A stretch of DNA of 64,000 nucleotides from Sphingomonas faeni (GTDB lineage: Bacteria > Pseudomonadota > Alphaproteobacteria > Sphingomonadales > Sphingomonadaceae): contig NZ_JANBVH010000011.1 of assembly GCF_024273235.1 (NCBI RefSeq), positions 1 through 64,000 on the forward strand, written 5' to 3'. A program made the translations under genes and the position numbers. Shown piece after piece: positions 53,532 to 62,240 of the stretch. A model generated the notes under the pieces. The model worked only from the letters and a program-made list of their open reading frames with translations. It ran no database searches and was not told the DNA's origin. The first letter of the stretch is position 1, and each line of letters starts with the position of its first letter.

Positions 53532-54628
53532 GCCAGCCGATCACGTTCTTCATCCATCACCAGGGTCGCGGGCATGCCAACCGCGCGATGGCGATCATCC
53601 GCGAACTGCCGCCCGAGCGCGCGGTGACGATCCTGACCGCCAAGCCGTCGCTGTTCGACGGGTTCGAGCGGCCGATCACGATCGCGGCGCTGCCCGACAT
53701 GATCGGCGCGCCGGTGCCGACCCCGGGGCTGTTCGCGCAGGCGACGCCCGAGGTGATGCACTGCGTTCCGCTCGGGGTGTCGAAGACGCGGGCGACGATG
53801 CGGACGATCGTGGATCATCTCGACGACGTCGATCCGGCGCTGTTCGTGGTCGACGTGTCGGCGGAGATCGCGCTGCTCGCGCGGATCGCCAGCGTCCCGG
53901 CGATCAGCATCCGGATGCACGGCGACCGGCTCGATCCGGGGCATCTCGGCGCGTATCAGGCGAGCGTCGGCCTGCTCGCGCCGTTCGGCGAAGCGCTCGA
54001 GCAGGGCGACACGCCGGACTGGGTACGCGCCAAGACATGCTACGCGGGCGGCCTCTGCACGACGGTCGATCCGGTGCCGACCAAGGCCGAGGCGCGCGCC
54101 AAACTCGGCCTAGATCCGGATCAGGAAATTGTCGTCGTACTCACCGGTGGTGGCGGGGCGGGCACCCCGTATGCGCCGCTGACGATGGCGGCGCGGGCGG
54201 TGCCGGACGCGCTGTGGCTGGTGCTGGGGCCGGTCCACCGCGAGGGGCATGAGACCGACTTCGGCAATCTGGTCGAGCTTGGCTGGGTGCCGGGCGTGAC
54301 CGACCACATCGCCGCGGCGGACGTGGTGATCGCGTCGGCGGGCGACAACACGGTGCACGAGATCGCGCGCGTCGGGCGGCCTTATGTGTGCGCGCCCGAG
54401 TGGCGGTATTTCGGCGAGCAGACACGCAAGGCGGAGCGGCTGGCGGAGCTTGGGGCGGCGGTTGCGCTGCCGGCGTGGCCCGGGGCGTTGGCGCCGTGGC
54501 GGGGGATTTTGGACGCTGCGAAGGCGCTCGATCCCGGGGCGCTGGCCGGGTTGTATGACGACGACGCGGCGAAGGTCGCGGCGGCGTATCTGGAAGAGCT
54601 GGCGGTATCGCTCTGGGCGGCAGGATAA
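53528..54628 (+). CDS. MurG/GT28-like glycosyltransferase
   Basis: This 366-residue enzyme shows the GT-B fold: ITFFIHHQGRGHANRAMAII at the N-terminus, VVLTGGGGAGTPYAPLTMAA starting the C-terminal lobe, and donor-site IAAADVVIASAGDNTVHEIARVGRPYVCAP. The GGGG/GxGH and late E-x-G-like motifs suit UDP-sugar transferases of the GT1/GT28 group. Acceptor unknown. It is translationally coupled to the sulfotransferase-like gene. Confidence 0.8.
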   Translation: MSQPITFFIHHQGRGHANRAMAIIRELPPERAVTILTAKPSLFDGFERPITIAALPDMIGAPVPTPGLFAQATPEVMHCVPLGVSKTRATMRTIVDHLDDVDPALFVVDVSAEIALLARIASVPAISIRMHGDRLDPGHLGAYQASVGLLAPFGEALEQGDTPDWVRAKTCYAGGLCTTVDPVPTKAEARAKLGLDPDQEIVVVLTGGGGAGTPYAPLTMAARAVPDALWLVLGPVHREGHETDFGNLVELGWVPGVTDHIAAADVVIASAGDNTVHEIARVGRPYVCAPEWRYFGEQTRKAERLAELGAAVALPAWPGALAPWRGILDAAKALDPGALAGLYDDDAAKVAAAYLEELAVSLWAAG

Positions 54629-54648
54629 GCACGTTCCCGGGGGTAGAC

Positions 54649-54771
54649 GATCCCCCCGCCAGGGGGAGGTGGCGCCGAAGGTGACGGAGGGGAAGGACAT
54701 GGAACAAATGTGTCGCCTACCGCCCCCTCCGTCTGGCTACGCCAGTCACCTCCCCCTGGCGGGGGAGGATC
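54649..54771. repeat. Intergenic palindromic element, copy A
   Basis: Outer arms GATCC-CCCGCCAGGGGGAGG and CCTCCCCCTGGCGGGGGAGGATC are complementary. Inside are GGTGACGGAGG and CCTCCGTCTGGC-type subsites. It shares layout and most bases with copies at 60184-60305 and 62076-62201. It has no coding capacity and is MITE-like. Confidence 0.85.
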
Positions 54772-54820
54772 GAGAGGTGCTGGCTTCCGTGTCTGCCCCC
54801 CGCCCCCATCTTCTTCCACC

Positions 54821-54904
54821 CGTCGTCCCAGCGAAAGCTGGGATCTCGTCATGGGACTCCCGTCGGCTGCGACGCGGAAGACCCCAGCTTTCGCTGGGGT
54901 GACG
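54821..54904. repeat. Second intergenic inverted repeat (CAGCGAAAGCTGGG type)
   Basis: CGTC-TCCCAGCGAAAGCTGGGA and CCCCAGCTTTCGCTGGGGTGACG form long complementary arms, each arm itself a small hairpin. Similar sequences are common between genes in sphingomonads from general knowledge. Only one copy is in this window. Confidence 0.7.
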
Positions 54905-54955
54905 TATTGGGAGCCGGCGCACTCAAGAGGCGGTCGAAGCCACGCACACCTCGCA

Positions 54956-55813
54956 TCAACTGAACAGCGTCTCCGGCGGCATCCTCGACGCAGCGACCTC
55001 CGCCGCGGTAGGCCCCCGCAACACGGTAATCGTATCCGCATCCCACGCGATCAGCCCGCGCTCGGCAAACTGCCCCAGCCAATAGTCCATGCACCACCGC
55101 CCCCAGGTCGCACGGAACAACCGCGCGTTGCGGACGATCGCGTCGAAATGCTGGAAGGCGGGCGTGTGGACGACGTGATGCTGGTGATACGCGCGCGCGC
55201 CACCGATCCACCACATCGGCACGCCGGCACACTCCAGCCGCGCGGCGAAGTCGGTTTCCTCGCCGCCATAGCCGACATAGCGCTCGTCCATGCCCCCTGC
55301 CCGCGCCCAGTCCGAAGCAGACAACGCGAACGACAGGCCCCAGAGTTCGCCGTGGCTGGGCGTAGGACGAATTTCGTCGGTCGCGATCGGTGGCTTGGCA
55401 GGGTGGCGCACGCCGATCCGGTCGAGCGCATCGACGTCGATCGCGCCATCGATCGCCCCCGCCGGGAGATAGAGCACCTCGCCGAGCCGAATGCCGCCCG
55501 GCCAACCTGCCGTCTCGGCATAGCGCTCGACCAAGGTCGGCGACGGCACGCAATCGACGTCGAGGAAAATCAACTGCTCGCCGACCGCCGTCGCCGCGGC
55601 ACGGTTGCGGGCAGCGGCCAATGGCATCTCGTCGCCCTCGACGAACACATTGCGCATCGGGAAATCGGTCGCCGGCAGATCGGCATGCGGCGCGTCCTGC
55701 ATATACGCGACCACCAGTTCGTCGGGCTTGCGCGTCGATGCGTTCAGCCCGGCGATCAGGTTGACCAGATGCGTGCGGCGGCCGCGGACCAGCGTCAGGG
55801 CGCTGACGCTCAC
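54956..55813 (-). CDS. Family 2 glycosyltransferase with galactosyltransferase C-terminus
   Basis: This 285-residue GT-A enzyme has VSALTLVRGRRTHLVNLIAGLN, the metal-binding DxD in LIFLDVDCVPS, and a GT7-C-type segment ELWGLSFALSASDWARAGG and YVGYGGEETDFAARL. The GTG start at 55813 overlaps the stop of the sucrose-phosphate synthase gene, so they are coupled. Acceptor unknown. Confidence 0.82.
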   Translation of the reverse strand: MSVSALTLVRGRRTHLVNLIAGLNASTRKPDELVVAYMQDAPHADLPATDFPMRNVFVEGDEMPLAAARNRAAATAVGEQLIFLDVDCVPSPTLVERYAETAGWPGGIRLGEVLYLPAGAIDGAIDVDALDRIGVRHPAKPPIATDEIRPTPSHGELWGLSFALSASDWARAGGMDERYVGYGGEETDFAARLECAGVPMWWIGGARAYHQHHVVHTPAFQHFDAIVRNARLFRATWGRWCMDYWLGQFAERGLIAWDADTITVLRGPTAAEVAASRMPPETLFS

Positions 55814-57915
55814 GACGCCTGCTTGATCCGTTCGCCGTGTCCGGCTGCGGCGCGGAAATACGCCACGCCTTCGATGACCCCGCGCGCGTGGTGGCCGACC
55901 GCGACATAGCCGTGCGCAAGGTCCGCGCGCGTGCCTAGGCCGTCGGAATAATTCGCGACGATGATCGCGTGCCGTGACGAGCGCAGCATCTCGATATCGT
56001 TGCCGCTGTCGCCTGCGACGATCACCTGGCGCGGTTCGAGGCCGAGGCGGCGGCGGACATGCTCGACCGCGGTGCCTTTAGACGCGGCGTGCGGCAGGAC
56101 GTCGAGATAGCGGCCATGGCTCTGGATGATCGAACAGCTATGGCCGTGCTCCGCCAGCAGCGCGCGGACGCGCTCGGCCGCCGCCATGTCGCCGTCGGCA
56201 AAATAGCTGAGCTTGAACCGGCGCTGTTCGAGCGGGCTTTGCGGGGTCAGCCCTGCATATTGCCCGATCAGCGCAGCAACCGCCTCGCGATCCCAGCCTG
56301 CGGCGATGATCCCGTCCCATTCGGTGTCGCGATCGTACACCGCGCCGCGCACCGTCCGGTAATAGATTTCCGACCCGACCGACGTGATCAGGATTTCGGG
56401 GCGTGGCGCATCATGCTGGCCGAGCACCGCCATCGCGCTGTGGAAACTGCGCCCGGTGGCGATCGCGAACGCGACGTCAGTCTGCGCCTCGTGCCATGCA
56501 GCGAAGTCGCCGACGCCCTGCGCGCAACCGATCAGCGTTCCATCGATGTCGGACACGAGCAGCAAAGCCGTTTCGCGCTCGGCGACCGGTGGTGCGGAGG
56601 CGCCGATGACCTCTTCGAGCAGCCCCACATAAAGCTGCACATGGCGGTCCCAATCATAGGCCCGGATCGCGACCGACCCGGCTGCCGAATAGCGCGACCA
56701 GAGCGAGGGATCGTCGAGGATCTTGAGGATCGCATCGGTGATCGCGGAGGCCGAGCGCGGGTCGACGAGGATGCCGTTGCCGCAGGTCTCGACGATATCG
56801 TTCGGACCGCCACTGTCGGTCGCGACCACCGGCAACCCGCTCGCCGCGGCTTCGAGCAAGGTGAGCCCGAACGGTTCGTTGAGCGCCGGGTTGACGAAGA
56901 TACCACGTCGAGTGCGAGCGTAGGCATAAACAGCGGCGATATCGTCGGGACGATGCTGCTTGGGATAGGCGACCTTGCCGTACAAATCGTAGCGGTCGAT
57001 CAGTTGGAGCAGCTCAGCGATGTTGTCGCGAATCTCGGGCTCCAGCGTCGCACTGTCGTCGCGCGTACCCGCCAGGATCACGAGGTTCGCCGCGGCCTGC
57101 AACGCGGGCGAGCGGCCATAGGCGTGAACGAGCGCGGCAAGGTTCTTTTTGGTCACCGGGCGCGCGATGGCGAGGATCACCGGCTTTGAAGGATCGTCGA
57201 GGAACCGGTCGATCAACGCATCGACACGCAGGTCGGCACGGCAGTTCGCGAACTGCTTGAGGTCGCTGCCGGGCGCGAACACGCGGATCCGACCGGGATC
57301 ATAGGCAGCATAATCAGCATACTGGACCTCCGCCTCGTCGCGCGAAGAGGCGATGATCGCGGCGGCGCCGGCAATCGCCTCCTCCTCGATCGCGATGCGG
57401 CGATCCAGCCCGGCAGTCTCCGCACAATCGCGGTCGAACGCGGCCAGCTTCACGCGGCCCAGCGAGTGCGCGGTGAAGACATAGGGAATGCCGGTACGCG
57501 ACGAGACTCGCGCAGCGATCAGCCCAGCATCGGCATAATGCGCGTGGATGACGTCGGGTGTGCGGTTGAGCGTGGCGATATGCGCGACGAGGGCCTCGAC
57601 CAGGCTGTCATGCTCGGTCCACAGGTCTTCCTTGACCAGATAGGCGTCGGACGCGGTCGGCAGGCGGACGATCCGCGTGGTGCCGTCGATCGTCTCGACC
57701 GGCTCGGCATAGCATTCGGCATAGACGGCGTGGCGGAAGGCGCGGGTGACGATTTCCATCCGATCGATCGCCGGATTTCGACCGCTGGCGGCGACCAGAT
57801 CGAGCAGATAGCGGATATGGCCACCGGTATCGGCGGTGATTCCGTATTCAACGTCGGTTGCGCGTAAACATCCCTGCAACGCGATATGAAGTACGAACAC
57901 CCTTGCCCCGTTCAT
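55810..57915 (-). CDS. Fused sucrose-phosphate synthase / sucrose-phosphatase
   Basis: This 701-residue bifunctional enzyme should make sucrose from UDP-glucose and fructose-6-phosphate. Residues about 1-445 are a GT4 domain of the SPS type: early DTGGHIRYLLDLV, HAHYADAGLIAARVS, VILAIARPVTKKN, and NEPFGLTLLEAAASGLPVVATDSGGP. About 455-701 is a HAD phosphatase of the sucrose-phosphatase type: VSDIDGTLIGCAQG, TSVGSEIYYR, SKGTAVEHV and VAGDSGNDIEML. ATG 57915 is preferred over TTG 57930. Sucrose made this way is a known compatible solute. Here it sits among glycan transferases. Confidence 0.88.
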   Translation of the reverse strand: MNGARVFVLHIALQGCLRATDVEYGITADTGGHIRYLLDLVAASGRNPAIDRMEIVTRAFRHAVYAECYAEPVETIDGTTRIVRLPTASDAYLVKEDLWTEHDSLVEALVAHIATLNRTPDVIHAHYADAGLIAARVSSRTGIPYVFTAHSLGRVKLAAFDRDCAETAGLDRRIAIEEEAIAGAAAIIASSRDEAEVQYADYAAYDPGRIRVFAPGSDLKQFANCRADLRVDALIDRFLDDPSKPVILAIARPVTKKNLAALVHAYGRSPALQAAANLVILAGTRDDSATLEPEIRDNIAELLQLIDRYDLYGKVAYPKQHRPDDIAAVYAYARTRRGIFVNPALNEPFGLTLLEAAASGLPVVATDSGGPNDIVETCGNGILVDPRSASAITDAILKILDDPSLWSRYSAAGSVAIRAYDWDRHVQLYVGLLEEVIGASAPPVAERETALLLVSDIDGTLIGCAQGVGDFAAWHEAQTDVAFAIATGRSFHSAMAVLGQHDAPRPEILITSVGSEIYYRTVRGAVYDRDTEWDGIIAAGWDREAVAALIGQYAGLTPQSPLEQRRFKLSYFADGDMAAAERVRALLAEHGHSCSIIQSHGRYLDVLPHAASKGTAVEHVRRRLGLEPRQVIVAGDSGNDIEMLRSSRHAIIVANYSDGLGTRADLAHGYVAVGHHARGVIEGVAYFRAAAGHGERIKQAS

Positions 57916-57986
57916 CTGTGATTCACCCAAAGGAACCCCCCGCGGGGTTGCCGAGTTCCGGGCAGATGACCCTCGAAACCCTTGTA

Positions 57987-58013
57987 TTGACGCAGATTAG
58001 TACGTTCTATTCG
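57987..58013 (+). promoter_or_regulatory. Possible promoter of the GT4 gene
   Basis: TTGACG (57987-57992) and TATTCG (58008-58013) are separated by 15 bases, 30 bp ahead of the ATG at 58043. The spacing is short for a housekeeping promoter, so confidence is low. Confidence 0.3.
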
Positions 58014-58042
58014 GCGCGCCGTTCGACTTGCGACAACGCATC

Positions 58043-59275
58043 ATGAGGATCGCTCTACTCACCTGGGCCTATCCCCCTGAGAAAAGCGGACTTACGCGCG
58101 CCGCTCGCGAGATTGCGCAATCGCTGGCGGATGCTGGCCACGACGTCTGCGTGTTCACGATGGATCGACGCGAAGACAGCCGCGACGGCCGGGTTACCGT
58201 CATCGGCTGCGGCCTGCGCGAGGGGTCCCTCGCGGCCGGGTTGCGGAAGATCGCGGGGATCGGCCATCTCGTGGCGCCTTTAGCATTCCGCCGGGCGGTC
58301 GGGCGCGAGCACGGCCGCGCAAGCTTCGACATTGTCGAGGCGACCAACTGGTATGCGCCAGGTCTGGCGATCGCGCTCACCGGCCCCGCGCCGCTGGTGA
58401 CGCGCAACTCGACCCCGGCGGCCACCTCGGCGGAGACGGTGACGAGCCTGCGCGACCGGTTCGATCGCCGCGCCGCAATGCTGGCGGAACGGATCGCCGC
58501 ACGCTTCAGCAAGGCGCTGATCTCGAACACGCAGCTTCACGGCGACAAGATCGCGGCGCTGTACGGCGTCGCGGCGCCCGGCGACAGCGCACGGCACGCG
58601 GTGATCGGCCTCAGCCTGCCGCCGGAGATCGTCGCGCGCGGCTCCGCGGCGACCTACCCGCTCGGCGAACCGATAGACCTGCTGTTCGTCGGGCGCGACG
58701 AGCATCGCAAGGGCTTCGACGCGTTGATCATGGCGCTTCGCATCCTGTCGCGCCGTGCGGATGCCGGGATGCGCGACTTCCGGCTGACGATCGTCGGCGT
58801 ACGTGCGGAGGAAGTCGGCGCGATCCCCGCTTCTGCCCGTGCGCGGCTGACCTGCCACCACCGCGTCGACGAAGCGGCGCTGCATGACCTGATCGAGGCT
58901 GCGCACGTGATCGTCGCACCATCGCGGTACGAGAGCTTCGGGCTGGTGTATCAGGAGGCGATGATGTTCGGTCGCCCGGTCGTCGCCTGTGCGGAAGACC
59001 CGAGCGCGCGGCTGTTCATCGGCGAGAGTGGCGTCGGATTGCTGGCGAAGACCTGTACCGGCGACGATCTGGCGACGCAGGTCCAGCGGCTGATCGAGGA
59101 CCCGATCTTGCGCGCGCACTACGCAGCGGCAAGCCGCCGGGCCGCCGGCATGTTCACGCGCGACACGCTCGCCGCGCAGACGATCGCGGCCTATCGCACC
59201 GCCACGGGATCGAAGGCCGCGAGCAGCAACGCCTCGTCCTCGGGCCTGCCGGCACCGGTCGACATGGCCTCGTAG
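58043..59275 (+). CDS. Family 4 glycosyltransferase
   Basis: This 410-residue GT-B enzyme has IALLTWAYPPEKSGLTRAAREIA at the N-terminus, DLLFVGRDEHRKGFDALIMAL at the start of the donor lobe and the EX7E-type VAPSRYESFGLVYQEAMMFGRPVVA. It diverges from the sucrose-phosphate synthase gene. Its last 85 bp overlap the 3' end of the convergent zinc-ribbon glycosyltransferase gene. ATG 58043 is chosen over 58028. Confidence 0.85.
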   Translation: MRIALLTWAYPPEKSGLTRAAREIAQSLADAGHDVCVFTMDRREDSRDGRVTVIGCGLREGSLAAGLRKIAGIGHLVAPLAFRRAVGREHGRASFDIVEATNWYAPGLAIALTGPAPLVTRNSTPAATSAETVTSLRDRFDRRAAMLAERIAARFSKALISNTQLHGDKIAALYGVAAPGDSARHAVIGLSLPPEIVARGSAATYPLGEPIDLLFVGRDEHRKGFDALIMALRILSRRADAGMRDFRLTIVGVRAEEVGAIPASARARLTCHHRVDEAALHDLIEAAHVIVAPSRYESFGLVYQEAMMFGRPVVACAEDPSARLFIGESGVGLLAKTCTGDDLATQVQRLIEDPILRAHYAAASRRAAGMFTRDTLAAQTIAAYRTATGSKAASSNASSSGLPAPVDMAS

Positions 59276-60138
59276 ATCCGCGTCCGCTCGCGCACCCGTT
59301 CGCCGTCGAGCCGGTGTTCGAGCGCGCCGGCCAATGCGAGCGAACTCTCTACGAACGGTACGGCCGGGCGTTCGTGGACCCGCCGGGCGAAGCGGATGTC
59401 GCTCCGGTTCAGACGGTACTGGATATCGGGATAAGACGCGGACTGGATGCCATCGACGAGATTGCGGCGCGGAAGGCCGAGCGAGCGCAAACCGTCGCGG
59501 TCCGCCGCCGCGACCAGCCAGCCCAGCGCGCCGAGCAAGGCGGCATCGGGGCGCTCGTCGGTGTCGATCTGCAACACCCAGCGGGTCTGCATCGTGTCCT
59601 GGAGGCGGTTGCGTTGTGCGGCGAAATCGCCTGCCAGCGGGTGGTATGCGACCTCGATCCACGGGAGCCGTGCGGCAAGCTCGCCTGCTTCGTCCGCCGT
59701 GCCGTCGAGAAGCACGACGATCCGGGCAAAGGCGTCGCGATAGTCGGTCGCGATCTCGACGATATCGGCCGCGTCGGCGGTGCGCGCCATGATGCCGAGC
59801 CCTATCCGGTGGGGTTCGGTTTTCGCTCGGGTAGAATGCGCTCGGGCGGGACTATAGTCCGGCGGAAACCGCGCATCGTCGGCGGTCTCTGCGATGGGCG
59901 CTACCTCGAACCCGAAGCGCCATGCGGCGTTGCGCAAACCCGCCGGGTCGAGCGTCCACCGCTTGGCCGGGTCGAGCTTCAGATCGACGATGCCGCATTC
60001 GAGCCGTGCGACGATGTCGCGTGACACTTCGCCGACCTCGCGCACATCGCGTACCAGCAGCCGGCAATGGCTACACTCGGACCAGTCGTCGCGCGCGAGC
60101 CAGTCCCAATTTCCGCAGATCGAGCATCGTAATCGCAT
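59191..60138 (-). CDS. Zinc-ribbon-bearing family 2 glycosyltransferase-like protein
   Basis: This 315-residue protein starts with a zinc ribbon (CSICGNWDWLARDDWSECSHC), unusual for a glycosyltransferase. A GT2-like half follows, with IGLGIMARTADAADIVEIATDYRD, RIVVLLDGTADEAGELAA and the probable DxD in VLQIDTDERPD. It ends with a His/Arg-rich segment typical of such transferases. It is the outer gene of the glycan cluster, and its tail overlaps the GT4 gene. Confidence 0.72.
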   Translation of the reverse strand: MRLRCSICGNWDWLARDDWSECSHCRLLVRDVREVGEVSRDIVARLECGIVDLKLDPAKRWTLDPAGLRNAAWRFGFEVAPIAETADDARFPPDYSPARAHSTRAKTEPHRIGLGIMARTADAADIVEIATDYRDAFARIVVLLDGTADEAGELAARLPWIEVAYHPLAGDFAAQRNRLQDTMQTRWVLQIDTDERPDAALLGALGWLVAAADRDGLRSLGLPRRNLVDGIQSASYPDIQYRLNRSDIRFARRVHERPAVPFVESSLALAGALEHRLDGERVRERTRIYEAMSTGAGRPEDEALLLAAFDPVAVR

Positions 60139-60183
60139 GGGGCCGGCAACCCGCCGCGTGCGCGCGTGGTTCCGCCGAACCTA

Positions 60184-60305
60184 ATCCTCCCCCATTGGGG
60201 GAGGTGGCAGTCCCGCAGGGACTGACGGAGGGGTATCCGCCCCGAGTTGAGCGCGCCACCCCTCCGTCTGGCAAGAGCCAGCCACCTCCCCTCAGAGGGG
60301 AGGAC
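60184..60305. repeat. Intergenic palindromic element, copy B
   Basis: Arms ATCCTCCCCC..TGGGGGAGGTGGC and GCCACCTCCCCTCAGAGGGGAGGA, with GACGGAGGGG and CCCCTCCGTCTGGC inside. It is more diverged in the centre than copies A and C. It lies between the ends of the glycan cluster and the phosphate transporter gene, where it could terminate the latter. Confidence 0.8.
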
Positions 60306-60314
60306 ACGAGAAAA

Positions 60315-61985
60315 TCAATACCCCAGCGAATGCGCCAGCGTCAGCAGCAGCCAGTACAGCCCACCCGACAACAGCATCGCCACCGGCAGCGTCATCACCC
60401 AGGCCAGCGCCATGTTCATCACCGTGCGCCGCTGCAAGCCCGCCCCATTGGCGACGCTAGCACCCGCGACGCCCGACGACAGGATGTGCGTGGTCGATAC
60501 CGGCATGCCGAAATTCACCGCCAGCAGGATCGTCGCCGCCGCAACCAGTTCGGCCGACGCGCCCATGCCATAGGTCAGGTGTGTCTTGCCGATCCGCTCG
60601 CCGACGGTGACGACGATCCGCTTCCATCCGACCATCGTGCCCAGGCCCAGCGCGAGCGCGACGGTGATCTTCACCCAGGTCGGGATATAGCGCGTGCCCT
60701 GCTCCAGCTTGCCGCCATACTCCTTCAGCGTGGTGATCTCCTGCGCGGTGAAGCGCCCTTGCGCGGCCTTGTCGGCGGCGATCAGCTTGGTCGTGTCGAG
60801 CACGAGGTACATGTCGTTGCGCAGGTTCGGCGTCGCCGCAGCCGGCACCTTGCCGAGCGAGCCATAGCCCGCGATCCGGCTCGACACGTCGTTCGACAGA
60901 GTCGCCAGCGCGCCGTACACGACCGGGTCCGCGACACGCTTCGATTTCAGCGCCTGCGTCACCGTCGTACGGGCCGCGCCGACCGTGGCGGGCACGCCGT
61001 TGGCATGCGCGACATAGGCCGCCGACGCGGCCTGCGCCGCCTGGACGAAGGCGGGCGTCGCGCTCTCGGGCATCGTCCGGTTGAGCGCATAGGCGGTCGG
61101 CGCGCAACCGATCAGGATGAGCATGATCAGCCCCATCCCCTTCTGCCCGTCGTTGCTGCCATGCGCGAAGCTGACCGCGGTGCAGGTGCCGATCAGCAGC
61201 GCCCGGATGCCGCGCGGCGGTGGCGTCTGGCCCTCGGGGGCCTCGTATAGTTTCTTGTCGCGGAGGAACCGCTTCATCACGAGCAACAGCAACAGCGCGC
61301 CGACGAAGCCGACGACCGGGCTGAACGCGAGCGCGGAGAGCACTTTCCAGACCTGCGCCATGTCGACGCCCGAGGTGCCGTCCGCTCCGCCGCCGCTGAT
61401 AAGCTGGTTGGCGAGGCCGACGCCGAGGATCGAGCCGATCAGCGCGTGGCTCGACGAATTGGGCAGCCCGACCGCCCAGGTCGCGAGGTTCCACACGATC
61501 GCCGCGAGCAGCAGCGCGAAGATCATCGCGAACCCGCCGACGCTGCCGACGTTGAGGATCAGGTCGACGGGCAACAGCGTGACGATCGCATACGCCACCG
61601 CGCCCGACGACAGCATCACGCCAAGGAAATTGCAAAACCCGGACCACACGACCGCGAGCGGCGCGGGCATCGAGTGCGTGTAGATGACGGTCGCGACCGC
61701 GTTGGCGGTGTCGTGGAAGCCGTTCACGAACTCGAACCCGAGCGCGATCAGCAGCGCGAGCGCGAGGAACGCGAACGCCCCGCCCGCGAGGCTTTCGCCG
61801 ACCTGCGCGGTGTCGAAGGCGATGCTGAACCCGGCATAGGCGAGCCCACCGATCAGCACGGCAAGGAACAGCCACCGCCCCGCGGGATGCAGCGAATGAT
61901 CGAGCTTGGGACCAGTGTGCGGCGCCGACGCCGCAGCGCTCGAATCAGCGGTTAGCGCGTCAGGTGCAAATGTGGAGGTTGCCAT
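60315..61985 (-). CDS. pit: PiT-family inorganic phosphate transporter
   Basis: This inner-membrane phosphate/metal symporter has 556 residues. Both PiT signatures are visible: EFVNGFHDTANAVATVIYTH in the first half and SFAHGSNDGQKGMGLIMLI in the second, with GLPNSSSHALIGSILG and MPVSTTHILSSGVAG. A periplasmic or cytoplasmic loop of about 150 residues (SATPAFVQAAQAASAAYVAH to LKEYGGKLEQG) splits the repeats. No PhoU-like partner is adjacent. ATG 61985. Confidence 0.92.
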   Translation of the reverse strand: MATSTFAPDALTADSSAAASAPHTGPKLDHSLHPAGRWLFLAVLIGGLAYAGFSIAFDTAQVGESLAGGAFAFLALALLIALGFEFVNGFHDTANAVATVIYTHSMPAPLAVVWSGFCNFLGVMLSSGAVAYAIVTLLPVDLILNVGSVGGFAMIFALLLAAIVWNLATWAVGLPNSSSHALIGSILGVGLANQLISGGGADGTSGVDMAQVWKVLSALAFSPVVGFVGALLLLLVMKRFLRDKKLYEAPEGQTPPPRGIRALLIGTCTAVSFAHGSNDGQKGMGLIMLILIGCAPTAYALNRTMPESATPAFVQAAQAASAAYVAHANGVPATVGAARTTVTQALKSKRVADPVVYGALATLSNDVSSRIAGYGSLGKVPAAATPNLRNDMYLVLDTTKLIAADKAAQGRFTAQEITTLKEYGGKLEQGTRYIPTWVKITVALALGLGTMVGWKRIVVTVGERIGKTHLTYGMGASAELVAAATILLAVNFGMPVSTTHILSSGVAGASVANGAGLQRRTVMNMALAWVMTLPVAMLLSGGLYWLLLTLAHSLGY

Positions 61986-62075
61986 GGGAATGTGCAGTCG
62001 GCCCTTACGATGACAATCTTATGACAGATGCAGATCAAGCGATGGTCCGGCCTGATTTGGGACGCCGCCCTCAAC

Positions 62076-62201
62076 GATCCTCCCCCGCCAGGGGGAGGTG
62101 GCACCGAAGGTGACGGAGGGGGAGGACACGCAACCGATGTGTCGCCTACCTCCCCCTCCGTCTGGCATGCGCCAGCCACCTCCCCCTTGCGGGGGAGGAT
62201 C
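62076..62201. repeat. Intergenic palindromic element, copy C
   Basis: GATCCTCCCCCGCCAGGGGG opens the element and a complementary CCTCCCCCTTGCGGGGGAGGATC closes it. The interior CACCGAAGGTGACGGAGG and ATGTGTCGCCTACC matches copy A closely. It sits between the phosphate transporter promoter region and the UrcA gene end. Confidence 0.85.
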
Positions 62202-62240
62202 GATGAGAACCGACGTCCTTGGCCCGATCAGCGCGCTAGT

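Larger units (their letters stand above)
54629..54955. other. Intergenic region packed with two palindromic repeats
   Basis: The 327-bp gap between two convergent glycosyltransferase genes holds copy A of the window's 125-bp palindromic element (54649-54771) and an unrelated inverted repeat (54821-54904). No gene is supported. It may serve as a bidirectional terminator. Confidence 0.7.
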
